From positions 1-64,000 of the forward strand of contig CAVWFQ010000008.1 in the NCBI GenBank assembly GCA_963754335.1: a stretch of DNA of 64,000 nt, written 5' to 3'. Under the pieces are notes generated by a model. It made no database searches and was not told the DNA's origin. It worked only from the letters and a program-made list of their open reading frames with translations. Source of the DNA: JBBSDP01 sp963754335 (GTDB taxonomy: Bacteria; Planctomycetota; Phycisphaerae; Tepidisphaerales; Tepidisphaeraceae). Positions 28,223-37,069 of the stretch are shown here, piece by piece. Numbering within the stretch: the first letter of the stretch is position 1; every line of letters starts with the position of its first letter. The position numbers were made by a program, and so were the translations under genes.

Positions 28223-29307
28223 TACGGCGGGAGTGATCGGCGTAAGCCGTGAACCAATACGACGCCGAGGAAAAACACGTTTCTGAGAAGCGCTCCCGGC
28301 CAGAACAATGCGATCGCGCGATGCGACTTGGCCGGCGATAATCGATCGGCTGCGAGGGCGTCGGCCAGCCGCTCGATCCACTTGAGGTTCCGCGGCCAAT
28401 CCATCAGATTCGATGTCCAGTCCACGGGGATTGCCGCCGAGCCCAATGTTAGGCCCCCGAGGGCGCCGACAGTCGCACCGGTGCTGTCGGCGTCGCCGCC
28501 GGCGACGATGATCTGTTCCACGGCGGTCCTGAAATCCTGCGGATAGGCGAGCCAGCAGAAGAGGCAGGCAGACACGGTGTGGTTGATGTAGCCGCTGACG
28601 CCCTGCTTCATTCCTCTTAATTCCAGATACTGCGTGAGCGATGAGCCGGATCGTAGGTGACTTGCGACCTCTTCAACCAGGCGGTAAATCTCCGTCCCGG
28701 CGAGCCATGGCTGGATGAACTGAAGAAATCCTTCGGCTTCCACTTTCGAGCCTTTGGATTTCGTGTCGATCACGTGCGCCGCCGCCAGGGCAACGGCCAG
28801 CGACTCCCTGCTCGGCGGCCGGGTCCGAGTGGGTCAGACGCGTGGAGGCGGCGACGAGCTCTCGCAACAGGTTCAAATCATCCCAGGCATAAGCGCCGAG
28901 GATTGCTGCCCGCATGGCGGGTCCGTTCCCCGCCGACCAGACGCCCGCGCGAGCCGGTGGGAAACCGATCCACAACTTTAGACACGCCTTTGCCGTCGCC
29001 ATCCCGACACCGGCTGGCAATCCGAGGAACCACCATCGCAATCGCCACGCCAGCGATCGGGCAAAGCGGCGTGGCTGTCCGCCACTGGCCAACAAGGCCT
29101 GGGCGGTCATGCACATGTGTTCCGTGTCGTCGCTCACCATCCCGCGGTTCATCACAGTCGATGGCGCAATGGCGGCCCGCCAAAAATCCGCTCAGCACGG
29201 CGGCGCGACAATCCCTCCCGCGACAGACCAATCGCGTCGCCGACGGCTGTTCCAATCATCAAGCCGCGAAGATGATTGTCGGGAACTTCGCTTGCAGCAA
29301 TGTTCAT
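28219..29307 (-). CDS. ADP-ribosylglycohydrolase (DraG/ARH family), two frameshifts
   Basis: An enzyme that removes ADP-ribose from proteins or related substrates. The N-terminal GLMIGTAVGDAIGLSREG, the Mg-binding MVSDDTEHMCMTAQALL (SDDT) and the late AGGDADSTGATVGALGG motif are those of the ARH/DraG fold, each in the expected order. One-base changes are needed near 29153 (after FGGPPLRHRL) and near 28798 (before AAAHVIDTKSKG). The start is taken as the ATG at 29307 (MNIAASEVPDNHLRG). No dinitrogenase genes or macrodomain/ART partner are nearby. It is divergent from the GAF-PP2C gene across 433 bp. Confidence 0.85.
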
Positions 29308-29740
29308 CATTCATCCCGGCGTGTGATCAATTCGATTTCGCGACGATCATTAAGTTGCACCCACATCTTAGTGTTCGGCATGCGCAGCGGAATTGAAAAT
29401 CGAGTGGCTGGGATTTCTTCAGATCGAACCAATGGCAAGCAATGTTGCAGATTGTCGCAAAAAGTGATGCATTCTGAAGCTTTATGATGCATCTCATAAT
29501 GCGAACTCGGATCAATCGCGACGGCGCGGGTCTGAAGTGGGAGAGCACCGTCGCGGCTGGTGCTGCCTGGTTCGGCGGCGCTTGGGAAAGCGAATTCGAG
29601 AGAATTATTCCGGCCACGCCGCGCATAATTTGCGAAATTACGGTGTAACACTTCAGGTGCAGGCGTATTTTTGTTGGCAAAGGCGTCCGATTTCCCTAAT
29701 CTTAATGTGGGGCGCCAACTCGTTTGGGGCTAGTTGAGCC
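29308..29740. other. Divergent intergenic region, no gene seen
   Basis: Lies between the ADP-ribosylglycohydrolase and GAF-phosphatase genes. It is AT-richer than its neighbours, with a GATGCATTCTGAAGC...GATGCATC inverted motif near 29465-29491. Likely promoters for both genes; no confident boxes. Confidence 0.4.
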
Positions 29741-31102
29741 ATGGGGACTGTCGTGGATATCGCTCGGGTGGAGTTAAACGATTCCTTTCCGCTTCCGCCG
29801 GAGGGCGTCATTCCGCCTGCGCCTGGTGAGCCTGCCATACCAAAGCGACCCGCCCGGCAGACGCCGCTTTCCGACCTTCAGATGCGGATGGTGCTTGACG
29901 TTTCGCGCCTCTTGGCTGTCCCGACCGAGCTGGATTCGCTTCTGATGCAAATCGCCGAAATCTGCACCGAAATGCTCTCCTGCGAGCGCGCGAGCATTTT
30001 CCTTCATGACCCGGCCAGCCACCAGTTGTGGACCAAGGTGGCGCTGGGGTCGCAGGAAATTCGTGTGCCGAGCACCGCCGGGATCGTCGGGCACGCGTTC
30101 ACTCACAACGAACAGGTTCACGTTTCGGATCCATACAACGATTCGCGTTTCAATCCCGAGCCGGACCGCAAGAGCGGATTCGTCACGCGCAATCTGCTGA
30201 CTTGTCCGATGATCGATCTTGAAGGCAAGCCGGTCGGGGCCATCCAGGCGGTGAACAAGCGCGCCCGCGATTTCGATGAATCGGATATCGCGATGACGCA
30301 GCTTCTGGCCGAGCAGGCCGGCGTTGCCCTTCAGCGCAACCAGCTCCAGATTGCCGCGATGGAATCCGTTGCCCTGCGGCATGAAATGGAACTCGCCCGC
30401 AAGGCCCAGCAGGCGCTGATTCCCAAGACATCGCCGCGCGTGCCCGGCATCGAGGCGGTCGGTTGGACGCTTCCCGCCTCTTTGACCGGCGGCGACTGTT
30501 TCGATCTGTGGAAGACTCCGGACGGACGACTCGGCATTCTGCTGGCCGATGCCTCGGGCCATGGGCTGGCGCCCGCGATGGTCGTTGCCCAGGTTCGCAC
30601 TTTGGTGCGCGCACTTTCGGAAATGGAATCGGATCCGCATCAGCTGCTGATCCGCGTCAACCAGCGACTGGCCGAAGACCTGGACTGGGGACAGTTCGTC
30701 ACCGCGTTTCTGGGATTTCTCGCGGCCGATGGCACTTTACGATGGTCCAGCGCCGGGCACGGGCCGGTCTTCGTTTGCCCAACCGGAAAGTGCGCGCCGG
30801 TATCGCTCGAGCCGCCCGTCCAGCCGCTGGGGATCGTTCCCAATTGGATGGATGACGCGCCGCCTCCGATTCAGCTCGAACCCGGCGGCTCCCTGGTTCT
30901 CGTCAGCGACGGCATCTTCGAAGCGATCGACGCAAATGGCGAACTGTTCGGAATTCCGCGCATGCTCGCCTGCATGGACGCTCACCACAGCGGCGATCCT
31001 GCCGATCTTCTCGCAGCGTTGCGCGACGAGGTTCGCGTCTGGCACGGATTGCGCGAGCCGCTGGACGATCAGACGATTGTCATCGTGCGGCGGGAGATGT
31101 GA
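29741..31102 (+). CDS. GAF-domain PP2C-type (SpoIIE/RsbU-like) serine phosphatase
   Basis: A 453-residue soluble protein. An N-terminal proline-rich linker (FPLPPEGVIPPAPGEP) precedes a GAF domain (LLMQIAEICTEMLSCERASI to AVNKRARDFDESDIAM), a helical linker and a PP2C-SpoIIE phosphatase domain. Its metal-site motifs are GGDCFDLW, LLADASGHGLAPA, LVLVSDGIFEAID and DDQTIVIVRRE. Such proteins dephosphorylate anti-sigma-factor antagonists (STAS proteins) in partner-switching cascades. No STAS or anti-sigma gene is adjacent, so the target is inferred from family. The GAF domain may bind a cyclic nucleotide, which is of interest given the cyclases in the window. Confidence 0.9.
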   Translation: MGTVVDIARVELNDSFPLPPEGVIPPAPGEPAIPKRPARQTPLSDLQMRMVLDVSRLLAVPTELDSLLMQIAEICTEMLSCERASIFLHDPASHQLWTKVALGSQEIRVPSTAGIVGHAFTHNEQVHVSDPYNDSRFNPEPDRKSGFVTRNLLTCPMIDLEGKPVGAIQAVNKRARDFDESDIAMTQLLAEQAGVALQRNQLQIAAMESVALRHEMELARKAQQALIPKTSPRVPGIEAVGWTLPASLTGGDCFDLWKTPDGRLGILLADASGHGLAPAMVVAQVRTLVRALSEMESDPHQLLIRVNQRLAEDLDWGQFVTAFLGFLAADGTLRWSSAGHGPVFVCPTGKCAPVSLEPPVQPLGIVPNWMDDAPPPIQLEPGGSLVLVSDGIFEAIDANGELFGIPRMLACMDAHHSGDPADLLAALRDEVRVWHGLREPLDDQTIVIVRREM

Positions 31103-31105
31103 TCG

Positions 31106-32398
31106 TCAATCTACTGTCGTCCCCACCGGCTGATTCTTTCCGATCGGATTCCCCGTTCCCTTGATCGCCAGCATGCGTTCCAGCGCGACTGTCGCCCAGC
31201 GCCGGGTGTTGTCATCGACTTTGATCTCGTTCACGACGCGCCCTTCAACAAGGTTCTCGATCGCCCAGCAAAGATGCGGGAGATCGATGCGATACATCGT
31301 CGTGCAGAGGCACTGGCAATCGCTGAGGACGATGATCTTCTGCTCGGGATGTTGCCGCGCGAGCCGTTGCACGAGATGGACCTCGGTGCCGATCGCCCAC
31401 TCGCTGCCGGGCGGGGCGGCTTCGATCTGTTTCACGATGTAGGCGGTGCTGCCGGCCAGGTCCGCTTTCGCGACGACTTCACGCTGGCACTCCGGATGCA
31501 CGATCACGCGCATCTGCGGATAGCGCACGCGCACCTGGTCCACATGCTCCGGACGAAAAAGCTGGTGAACCGAGCAGTGTCCTTTCCACAAAACAAAATC
31601 CGCCTCTGCCAGCGAAACCTGGTCGTTTCCGCCGAGATCCTCGCGCGGATCCCAGACGACCATGCGATCGAGCGGATATCCCATCGCCTCCGCGGTGTTG
31701 CGCCCGAGATGCTGGTCGGGGAAGAAGAGGATTTTCGCTTTGGAAGAAAGGGCAGCAGGTTGTGACGGAGTAACGGAGTAATGGGGTGTCGGGGTGAAGC
31801 CGTCGGAGCGCACTCCGTCACTCCGACATTCCGCTACTCCGTCACCCATTCTCTTCTCTGAACCCTGAACCCTGAACCCCGAACCCTCGTCCCTCATCGC
31901 CCACTCCAGCACGTTGCGGCAATTGCTGCTGGTGCAGACGGCGCCGCCATGCTCGCCGACGAATGCCTTGATGGCGGCCGAACTGTTCATGTAGGTGACC
32001 GGAACGATGCGCTGGCCCGGACAATGTTCGAGGAGTTGCTCCCAGCATTCGAGCGTTTGCTGAAGATTGGCCATGTCTGCCATCGAGCATCCGGCGCCCA
32101 GGTCAGGCAGAATCACGCGAACGCGCGGTTCGGTCAGGATGTCGGCCGACTCGGCCATGAAATGAACGCCGCAAAAAATGACAAATTCGATTTCCTTCTG
32201 GTCGGCAGCTTTTCGAGAGAGTTCAAAACTGTCCCCGACGAAGTCGGCAAACTCAACTACTGCATCCTGTTGATAATGATGGCCGAGAATCACGAGCCGT
32301 CGCCCCAGCGACTCCTTTGCCGCCGCGATGCGAACACGTAACTCAGCATCGGAAAGCTGCTGATAGATTGGAGGCAGTGGCGATTGCCAGACTTTCAT
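31106..32398 (-). CDS. nadA: Quinolinate synthase NadA carrying an in-frame repeat insertion
   Basis: NadA condenses iminoaspartate with dihydroxyacetone phosphate to quinolinate in NAD synthesis and uses a [4Fe-4S] cluster. The three cluster cysteines lie in LGAGCSMADMA, CTSSNCRNVLEW and LSDCQCLCTTM; ILGHHYQQDAVVEFAD, MAESADIL, and FPDQHLGRNTAEAMGYP are typical. GAGGA six bases before 32398 selects the start MKVWQSPLPP. Between EWAMRDEG and AKILFFPDQHLG there are about 45 extra residues (GSGFRVQGSEKRMGDGV..., YSVTPSQPAALSS), encoded by simple-repeat DNA at 31762-31888. The frame is preserved, so a functional enzyme with a disordered surface loop is plausible. Confidence 0.93.
   Translation of the reverse strand: MKVWQSPLPPIYQQLSDAELRVRIAAAKESLGRRLVILGHHYQQDAVVEFADFVGDSFELSRKAADQKEIEFVIFCGVHFMAESADILTEPRVRVILPDLGAGCSMADMANLQQTLECWEQLLEHCPGQRIVPVTYMNSSAAIKAFVGEHGGAVCTSSNCRNVLEWAMRDEGSGFRVQGSEKRMGDGVAECRSDGVRSDGFTPTPHYSVTPSQPAALSSKAKILFFPDQHLGRNTAEAMGYPLDRMVVWDPREDLGGNDQVSLAEADFVLWKGHCSVHQLFRPEHVDQVRVRYPQMRVIVHPECQREVVAKADLAGSTAYIVKQIEAAPPGSEWAIGTEVHLVQRLARQHPEQKIIVLSDCQCLCTTMYRIDLPHLCWAIENLVEGRVVNEIKVDDNTRRWATVALERMLAIKGTGNPIGKNQPVGTTVD
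31762..31888. repeat. Simple-repeat arms inserted in the nadA coding region
   Basis: An array of octamers of the GACGGAGT type (GTGACGGAGTAACGGAGTAA on one side, GACATTCCGCTACTCCGTCA on the other) forms inverted arms from 31762 to about 31846. It is followed by heptamers TGAACCC (CTGAACCCTGAACCCTGAAC) at 31858-31885. The same kind of DNA is otherwise intergenic in this window. Confidence 0.9.
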
Positions 32399-32777
32399 CT
32401 CGAATCCTCGACTCTCGAAAACGTTCAATCTACGCAAGATTTTAGGGGAACATGGACCGCGAATCGAATCGGCCCGCTTTCAGGACCGTGAAAATGGGGA
32501 GAAGGCAAGATAGAGGGCTTTGGCAGGCAAAGGAAAATAGCGAAATTGGGGGTATGGCTAAGAATGTGCGGCATTTTAGGTCAGCCTATCCGTTGAAGGT
32601 GGGACGATGCACACTTAGTGCGCGGGTGTTGCAATCGCCCTGTCGCGAAAAAATAACCTTTTTCGCCCCGTTTTGCCGTTGTGTTAAGGTCCTACCCATG
32701 CCTGCGGGTTGGCATCCCGTTTGTGATGCCGCCCGCGGGTTCGCCGTCCATTTTTCCCGCAAGGGAAGGAGTTCACA
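32399..32777. other. Divergent intergenic region upstream of nadA and porin
   Basis: No gene. A stem of GCGGGTTGGCATCCCG...GTGATGCCGCCCGCGGG type lies at about 32703-32738, just upstream of the porin start, and could be a leader hairpin. A GTTAAGGT segment may be part of a promoter. No confident -35/-10 pair. Confidence 0.4.
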
Positions 32778-34130
32778 ATGTTCGTTCGGAAAGGATCGCT
32801 TGGGCTCGCTGTCTGCGCGGCCCTCGCAGCTGCAGGCTATGTTCGTGGTAACGATACCGCTAGCTCACAGCTTCTGCCTGATCAGTTGAGTCTCTCACAA
32901 CCGGCCTATCTCGATGACGCGACCACCGCGCCCGCGTCAGCGCCCGCGGCGGCTCCCACGCCTCCGCAACCGCTGATGTATGTGCTCGAGCAGGTCGGCG
33001 TCGGCAAGACGCTGGAAGATCTCAAGATCAACTTGTATGGGTGGGTTGAAGGCGGATGGACGCTTGCCTCGAAACATTCCCCGGGGGACCTCATCACAGG
33101 CAACGTTTTCAATATCAAGGATAAGGACATCGTCCTGGATCAGGCCGCGTTCAACATCGAGCGCGACGTTGACAAGGCAGCTTCGGCCAAAGCCGGCACC
33201 TTTGACATCGGTTTCCGATGCGAAGCGATGTATGGCTGGGACGCGGGCGCAATTCACTCCAACGGCCTCTTTGATAACACGGCCACGCTCGGCGTAACCA
33301 AGGGTTATTATCGAAGCCGAACGAGCCCGGAGAATCAGTTCGACATCACTCAGGCGTTCGTCGACGTTGCGATTCCGGTTGGCACCGGATTGCAGGTTCG
33401 AATTGGTAAGTTTGACACCCTTCTTGGCCAGGAAGTCATCGAAGCCGGCTCCTCCACCGGTGCGCCGGCCAATGCCCTTTATTCACACAGTTACCTGTTC
33501 GGGTACGCAATTCCGCTTACGCAAACGGGCGTGTTGGGGATGTATCAGGTCACCGATAAGCTTGCAGTCCAGGCAGGCATTACCCGCGGTTGGAACCAGT
33601 CGATCAACGATAACAACGGTGCAATCGACTTCCTCGGCCAGGCTGCCTATGCCGTGAACGACAAGATTACCGCCACGCTGAATGTCTCGTTTGGCCCGCA
33701 AGGCACCAAAGACAACAGTGACTACTGGACCGTCTTGGATTTCATCCTTGCGGACAAGTTGAGTGATCAGCTGACCTTGACCGTCAACGCCGACTACGGC
33801 GACGCTCCCCACGTCAACGGAGATGGCAGCGCCCAGTGGTATGGGGTTGCAGTTTACGCCGGGTATACCATCAGCCCGATGTTCACCCTCAATGCCCGCG
33901 GCGAGTGGTACGACGACAATGACGGCTTCACGCTCGGCACCGGGAAGGGGATGAATGTGTACGAGCTGACGCTTGGCTTGTCCATCACACCGTTCCCCAA
34001 CAACGTGATCGCCAAAAACCTGGTCATTCGGCCTGAAGTCCGCGGCGACTATGCGTCGAGCAGATACTTTAATGGTGGAACTGACGACAAGCAGTTCCAG
34101 TTTGCGATCGATGCGATTTTCTCATTCTAA
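32778..34130 (+). CDS. Outer-membrane porin, BBP2/OmpL-like
   Basis: A 450-residue beta-barrel: signal peptide MFVRKGSLGLAVCAALAAAG, an Ala/Pro linker (TTAPASAPAAAPTPPQPLMY), then the characteristic ITLYGWVEGG-like first strand (INLYGWVEGGWTLASKHSPG). The PF07642-type signature follows with FDITQAFVDVAIPVGTGLQV, IGKFDTLLGQEVIEAGSSTG and LYSHSYLFGYAIPLTQTGVL. It ends in a C-terminal strand FQFAIDAIFSF with terminal Phe. GGAAGGAG precedes the ATG at a normal distance. It probably forms a general porin in the outer membrane; the substrate is unknown. A terminator hairpin follows. Confidence 0.9.
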   Translation: MFVRKGSLGLAVCAALAAAGYVRGNDTASSQLLPDQLSLSQPAYLDDATTAPASAPAAAPTPPQPLMYVLEQVGVGKTLEDLKINLYGWVEGGWTLASKHSPGDLITGNVFNIKDKDIVLDQAAFNIERDVDKAASAKAGTFDIGFRCEAMYGWDAGAIHSNGLFDNTATLGVTKGYYRSRTSPENQFDITQAFVDVAIPVGTGLQVRIGKFDTLLGQEVIEAGSSTGAPANALYSHSYLFGYAIPLTQTGVLGMYQVTDKLAVQAGITRGWNQSINDNNGAIDFLGQAAYAVNDKITATLNVSFGPQGTKDNSDYWTVLDFILADKLSDQLTLTVNADYGDAPHVNGDGSAQWYGVAVYAGYTISPMFTLNARGEWYDDNDGFTLGTGKGMNVYELTLGLSITPFPNNVIAKNLVIRPEVRGDYASSRYFNGGTDDKQFQFAIDAIFSF

Positions 34131-34156
34131 CGAGATTTACGCTTCTGATTAACTCT

Positions 34157-34197
34157 CCGGGCGCCGCCGCTTCACCGCTGCGACGCCCGGTTTGCTT
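34157..34197 (+). terminator. Terminator after the porin gene
   Basis: CCGGGCGCCGCCGC pairs with GCTGCGACGCCCGG around a TTCACC loop, followed by TTTGCTT. Confidence 0.65.
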
Positions 34198-34341
34198 GAT
34201 GGGTGAGCTCGCATTGACCAGTTCTGATGCCATTTTTGTTTCGCTAGTCGATGTGGCCACCCCTGAAACGACTCGTACTGTTGTCCGCGCGATCCGTTTC
34301 GCCGATAGTCCGTATAGACTCATTCGTCGGTGAATGCGGGT

Positions 34342-35223
34342 ATGTCTATGCGGATCGATCAAATACTCGGGCGAGGGAAGCCAGCGGTTTCCTTTGAATT
34401 CTTTCCACCCAAAAACGAAGCCGGATTCGCGGCGCTTTATCGGACGATCGACGATCTCAAGCCGCTGCATCCTTCTTATGTCTCGGTGACTTACGGCGCC
34501 GGCGGAAGCACGCGGCAAAAGACCGTGGATCTGGTCGAGCGTATTCAGAACGAAATCAAGATCCGCTCGATGGCCCACCTCACCTGCGTGGGACACACCG
34601 CCGAGCAGATCGGGCAGATCCTTGACGATCTCTGGAAGGCCGGAACTCGAAATGTGCTGGCACTTCGAGGCGATCCGCCCGCTGGTCAATCTCAGTTTGT
34701 GGCGACCGAGGGAGGATTCGCCAATGCCGATGCGCTGGTTGCCTTCACACGCGGGCGTCACGATTTCTGCGTCGGCGTTGCGGGATATCCCGAAGGGCAT
34801 CCCCAGTGCCTGAATCTGACCCGGGATATGGAGCATCTGAAGCGGAAGGTGGACAATGGTGCTTCATTTGTCGTCACGCAGCTCTTTTTTGACAACGCGG
34901 ATTTTTATCGATTTCGCGACCGGGCCCGGTCGGCGGGAATCGCCGTGCCGATCATCGCGGGGATCATGCCGATTCTGAACGTCGCCCAGATCAAACGATT
35001 CATCTCCATGTGCGGCGCGAAGATTCCACACCGACTTCTGACGAAGCTCGAATCCGTCGAGGGTGATCCCGAAGCGGTCCACGCCGGCGGGGTCGAATAC
35101 GCGACCCAGCAATGTCAGGACCTGCTGGGTCATCAGGTCGATGGCATTCATTTCTATACGCTCAACAAGAGCAAGGCGACCGTCGAGATCTGCAAGGCGT
35201 TGAGCACCGATCATGTGTATTGA
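34342..35223 (+). CDS. metF: 5,10-methylenetetrahydrofolate reductase
   Basis: A 293-residue FAD TIM-barrel enzyme that reduces methylene-THF to methyl-THF for methionine synthesis. The signatures are VSFEFFPPKNEAGF, VSVTYGAGGSTRQKTVDL, AHLTCVGHT, NVLALRGDPPAGQ, FVVTQLFFDNADFYRFRDRA and IPIIAGIMPI-like VPIIAGIMPILN, all in order. Length is normal for bacterial MetF. Start codons possible are GTG 34330, ATG 34342 and ATG 34348; I use 34342. No methionine synthase gene is nearby and no S-box or SAM riboswitch is evident. Confidence 0.93.
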   Translation: MSMRIDQILGRGKPAVSFEFFPPKNEAGFAALYRTIDDLKPLHPSYVSVTYGAGGSTRQKTVDLVERIQNEIKIRSMAHLTCVGHTAEQIGQILDDLWKAGTRNVLALRGDPPAGQSQFVATEGGFANADALVAFTRGRHDFCVGVAGYPEGHPQCLNLTRDMEHLKRKVDNGASFVVTQLFFDNADFYRFRDRARSAGIAVPIIAGIMPILNVAQIKRFISMCGAKIPHRLLTKLESVEGDPEAVHAGGVEYATQQCQDLLGHQVDGIHFYTLNKSKATVEICKALSTDHVY

Positions 35224-35463
35224 TGAAGGTGCCACCAAAACCCCTGCCGTCCGGCGCAAGACCTGCGACTTTGAAAAGCCGAAATTCTCATTTGTCACAG
35301 TCCGCACTCTCCCGCCGGGGATGATCGTCGGCGCGACCCAGATAACGCTTTGCGCCAGGGAGATAGGGGGATGAGTGGTTGCGTTCGTCAAAACGTTTCG
35401 CCAGGTGGCTCATTTCCCCCGCCTGCTGCTGAAGTATTCGACATCCACCTGTATAACTGCGTG

Positions 35464-36207
35464 ATGAAGATCGAAACCAACCATCCGCCTTCGGCAACGG
35501 TTGCCGGCGCTCCCGTCGCCGAAGTGGAAACCGACGCCTTTTGCTCTGGCTGTGGCTACAACCTTCATGGGCAGATCGTCACTCGCGATGAGCGATTGCA
35601 GATCTTGCTGTGCCGCTGTCCCGAATGCGGTCGGTTTTCCCCCGCCGCGACGCTGACCAGCGTTTCAGCCCGCAAGCAACAGCAAGGGGCGCTGGTTGGG
35701 GTGGTCTTCTACATTGGATTTCTTGTGTATGCATTGTGCGGCGCTGTGGCCGCCATGGCGGCAGTCCAGTCTGAATTCCTGGAGGAGCTTAACTTTCCCA
35801 TCCTGGCCCACTTCGACGCCGTACATCCAATTGCGGTCCTCTTGCTTGCAGCCGTCTCCGGAGCGGCAACGGGAATCTTTTTGTCCATTTTTTTCTGGCA
35901 CTGGAGAGCAAGATTGGCTCTATGGGCTGCCTTGGCTCCAGTTCCGATCGGCATATTTGTGGTTTACACCTGGGTGCCGCAGGCGCAAGCGTCGGGCGTC
36001 GCGGCCCTCTCAAATCGGGTTGTATTAAGCGCGGCGATGGCCGTTTGCGTTGAGAGTTTCGCGATGATTGTGGGGCTGCGAGTCGGTCGCAGGATTGGGC
36101 GCGCGGCGCTTTGGGTGCTGTTGCCCGCATCCACGCTTCAGCGTATGGCGTTTCTCTGGCTCGTCGATGGAAAACAACCGCCTTCGCCGACAATGGGGAA
36201 AAAATAA
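35464..36207 (+). CDS. Zinc-ribbon membrane protein
   Basis: A 247-residue protein. Residues 25-58 form a zinc ribbon, FCSGCGYNLHGQ...CRCPECGRFS, followed by four TM helices (GVVFYIGFLVYALCGAVAAM, AVLLLAAVSGAATGIFLSIF, ALWAALAPVPIGIFVVYTWV, and a segment at AAMAVCVESFAMIVGL). The knuckle pattern CGYxLxGQ...CPECG recurs in planctomycete membrane proteins, for example at 52395 in this window, there at the C-terminus. Function unknown. The start ATG at 35464 begins MKIETNHPPS. Confidence 0.75.
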   Translation: MKIETNHPPSATVAGAPVAEVETDAFCSGCGYNLHGQIVTRDERLQILLCRCPECGRFSPAATLTSVSARKQQQGALVGVVFYIGFLVYALCGAVAAMAAVQSEFLEELNFPILAHFDAVHPIAVLLLAAVSGAATGIFLSIFFWHWRARLALWAALAPVPIGIFVVYTWVPQAQASGVAALSNRVVLSAAMAVCVESFAMIVGLRVGRRIGRAALWVLLPASTLQRMAFLWLVDGKQPPSPTMGKK

Positions 36208-36274
36208 ATACAAATATTTGCGCGGACCATCCGTCATCGGGACTGAGCGTTCCGCACGCGTTCCACCTCAAGGC

Positions 36275-36305
36275 AAAAAAACAGCCTCCGCGCTTAGCGG
36301 AGGCT
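36275..36305 (-). terminator. Factor-independent terminator of the RNA-binding protein gene
   Basis: On the minus strand, AGCCTCCGC-TAAGC-GCGGAGGCT is followed by G and a run of seven T. It lies 28 bases after the RRM gene stop. The hairpin also serves the convergent zinc-ribbon gene on the other side only as a plain stem. Confidence 0.85.
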
Positions 36306-36332
36306 GAGTCTCATCAAAATGTTTGCGCGGTA

Positions 36333-36752
36333 TTAGTAGCGGTCGCGGCCACCGCCGCCTCGCCCGCCTCCACCACCGCCGCCGCCGAACCCGCCGCGGT
36401 CGCGGCCACCGCCGCCTCCACCGCCGCCGAATCCGCCGCGTCGTCCGCCACCACCGCCCCCACCACCGCCATATCCACCACCACCGCCACCACCACCCCG
36501 TTCTTCGCGGGGTCGGGCTTCATTGACGGTCAATGCGCGACCGCCGTGCTCCTGTCCGTTGAGGGAGTCGATCGCGGCCTGGGCTTCGTTGTCGTTGGCC
36601 ATCTCGACAAATCCGAATCCCTTGCTGCGGCCGGTGTCCCGGTCGTTAATGATCTGAGCAGAAACCACCTGCCCATGTTGAGCAAACAACTGCTCGAGTT
36701 CTGAGCTATCTACGGAGTAGCTCAGGTTCCCCACGTACAACTTCTTACCCAT
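36333..36752 (-). CDS. RRM-type glycine-rich RNA-binding protein
   Basis: A 139-residue protein with an N-terminal RRM of about 80 residues: RNP2 LYVGNLSYSV and RNP1 KGFGFVEM are intact. A tail of Gly/Arg repeats (GGGGYGGGGGGGG, RDRGGFGGGGGGGG) follows, resembling cyanobacterial and plant cold-induced RBPs. The start ATG follows AGAGGAGATCC. It probably binds RNA in the cytosol as a chaperone; cold regulation is inferred by family. The A/T-rich leader (36753-36960) and the nearby CspA-type gene at 40749 fit that role. The Gly tract makes both strands repetitive. Confidence 0.9.
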   Translation of the reverse strand: MGKKLYVGNLSYSVDSSELEQLFAQHGQVVSAQIINDRDTGRSKGFGFVEMANDNEAQAAIDSLNGQEHGGRALTVNEARPREERGGGGGGGGYGGGGGGGGGRRGGFGGGGGGGGRDRGGFGGGGGGGGRGGGGRDRY

Positions 36753-37069
36753 TGTTGGATCTCCTCTGAATGGGTACTTGGCGGCCCAATGTAAAGTAGG
36801 GTTCTTTCCGGGCCAGGTTTGAAAGAGGTTGACATACCAACCGGGGGATGTGCGACGCAGACGGAGGAAGGAACAAACACCAGAATTCCTGAGGCCGATC
36901 GACTTACCCGCCACCTATACGCCTTATTTTTATCAATCTTGATTGGGCGGGGTCAAGAAAAAAATCCACGGAATTTGGCCGGGCGGACCCGCCATCCTGC
37001 TGCTGAATCAGCGAAAGGGCCGCCTTGGGTGATGATTGGGGGCAGATGATCAGCAAATAGACTAAGTCC
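36753..37069. other. Leader region of the RNA-binding protein gene, no gene
   Basis: The minus-strand upstream sequence contains AATCAAGATTGATAAAAATA, the only strongly AT-rich stretch here, and about 150-200 nt before the start codon, which could be a long 5' UTR. The open frame upstream of 36752 lacks coding character. Confidence 0.4.

Noticed and set aside
31762..31888. Intein or group-II-like element in nadA
   Set aside because: The insert is only about 45 residues, has no splicing blocks and consists of simple repeats.
36340..36520. Ala/Thr-rich protein on the + strand (AAVAATAASPASTT)
   Set aside because: It is the complement of the Gly/Arg-rich tail of the RRM protein, an artefact of a repetitive GC-rich codon pattern.
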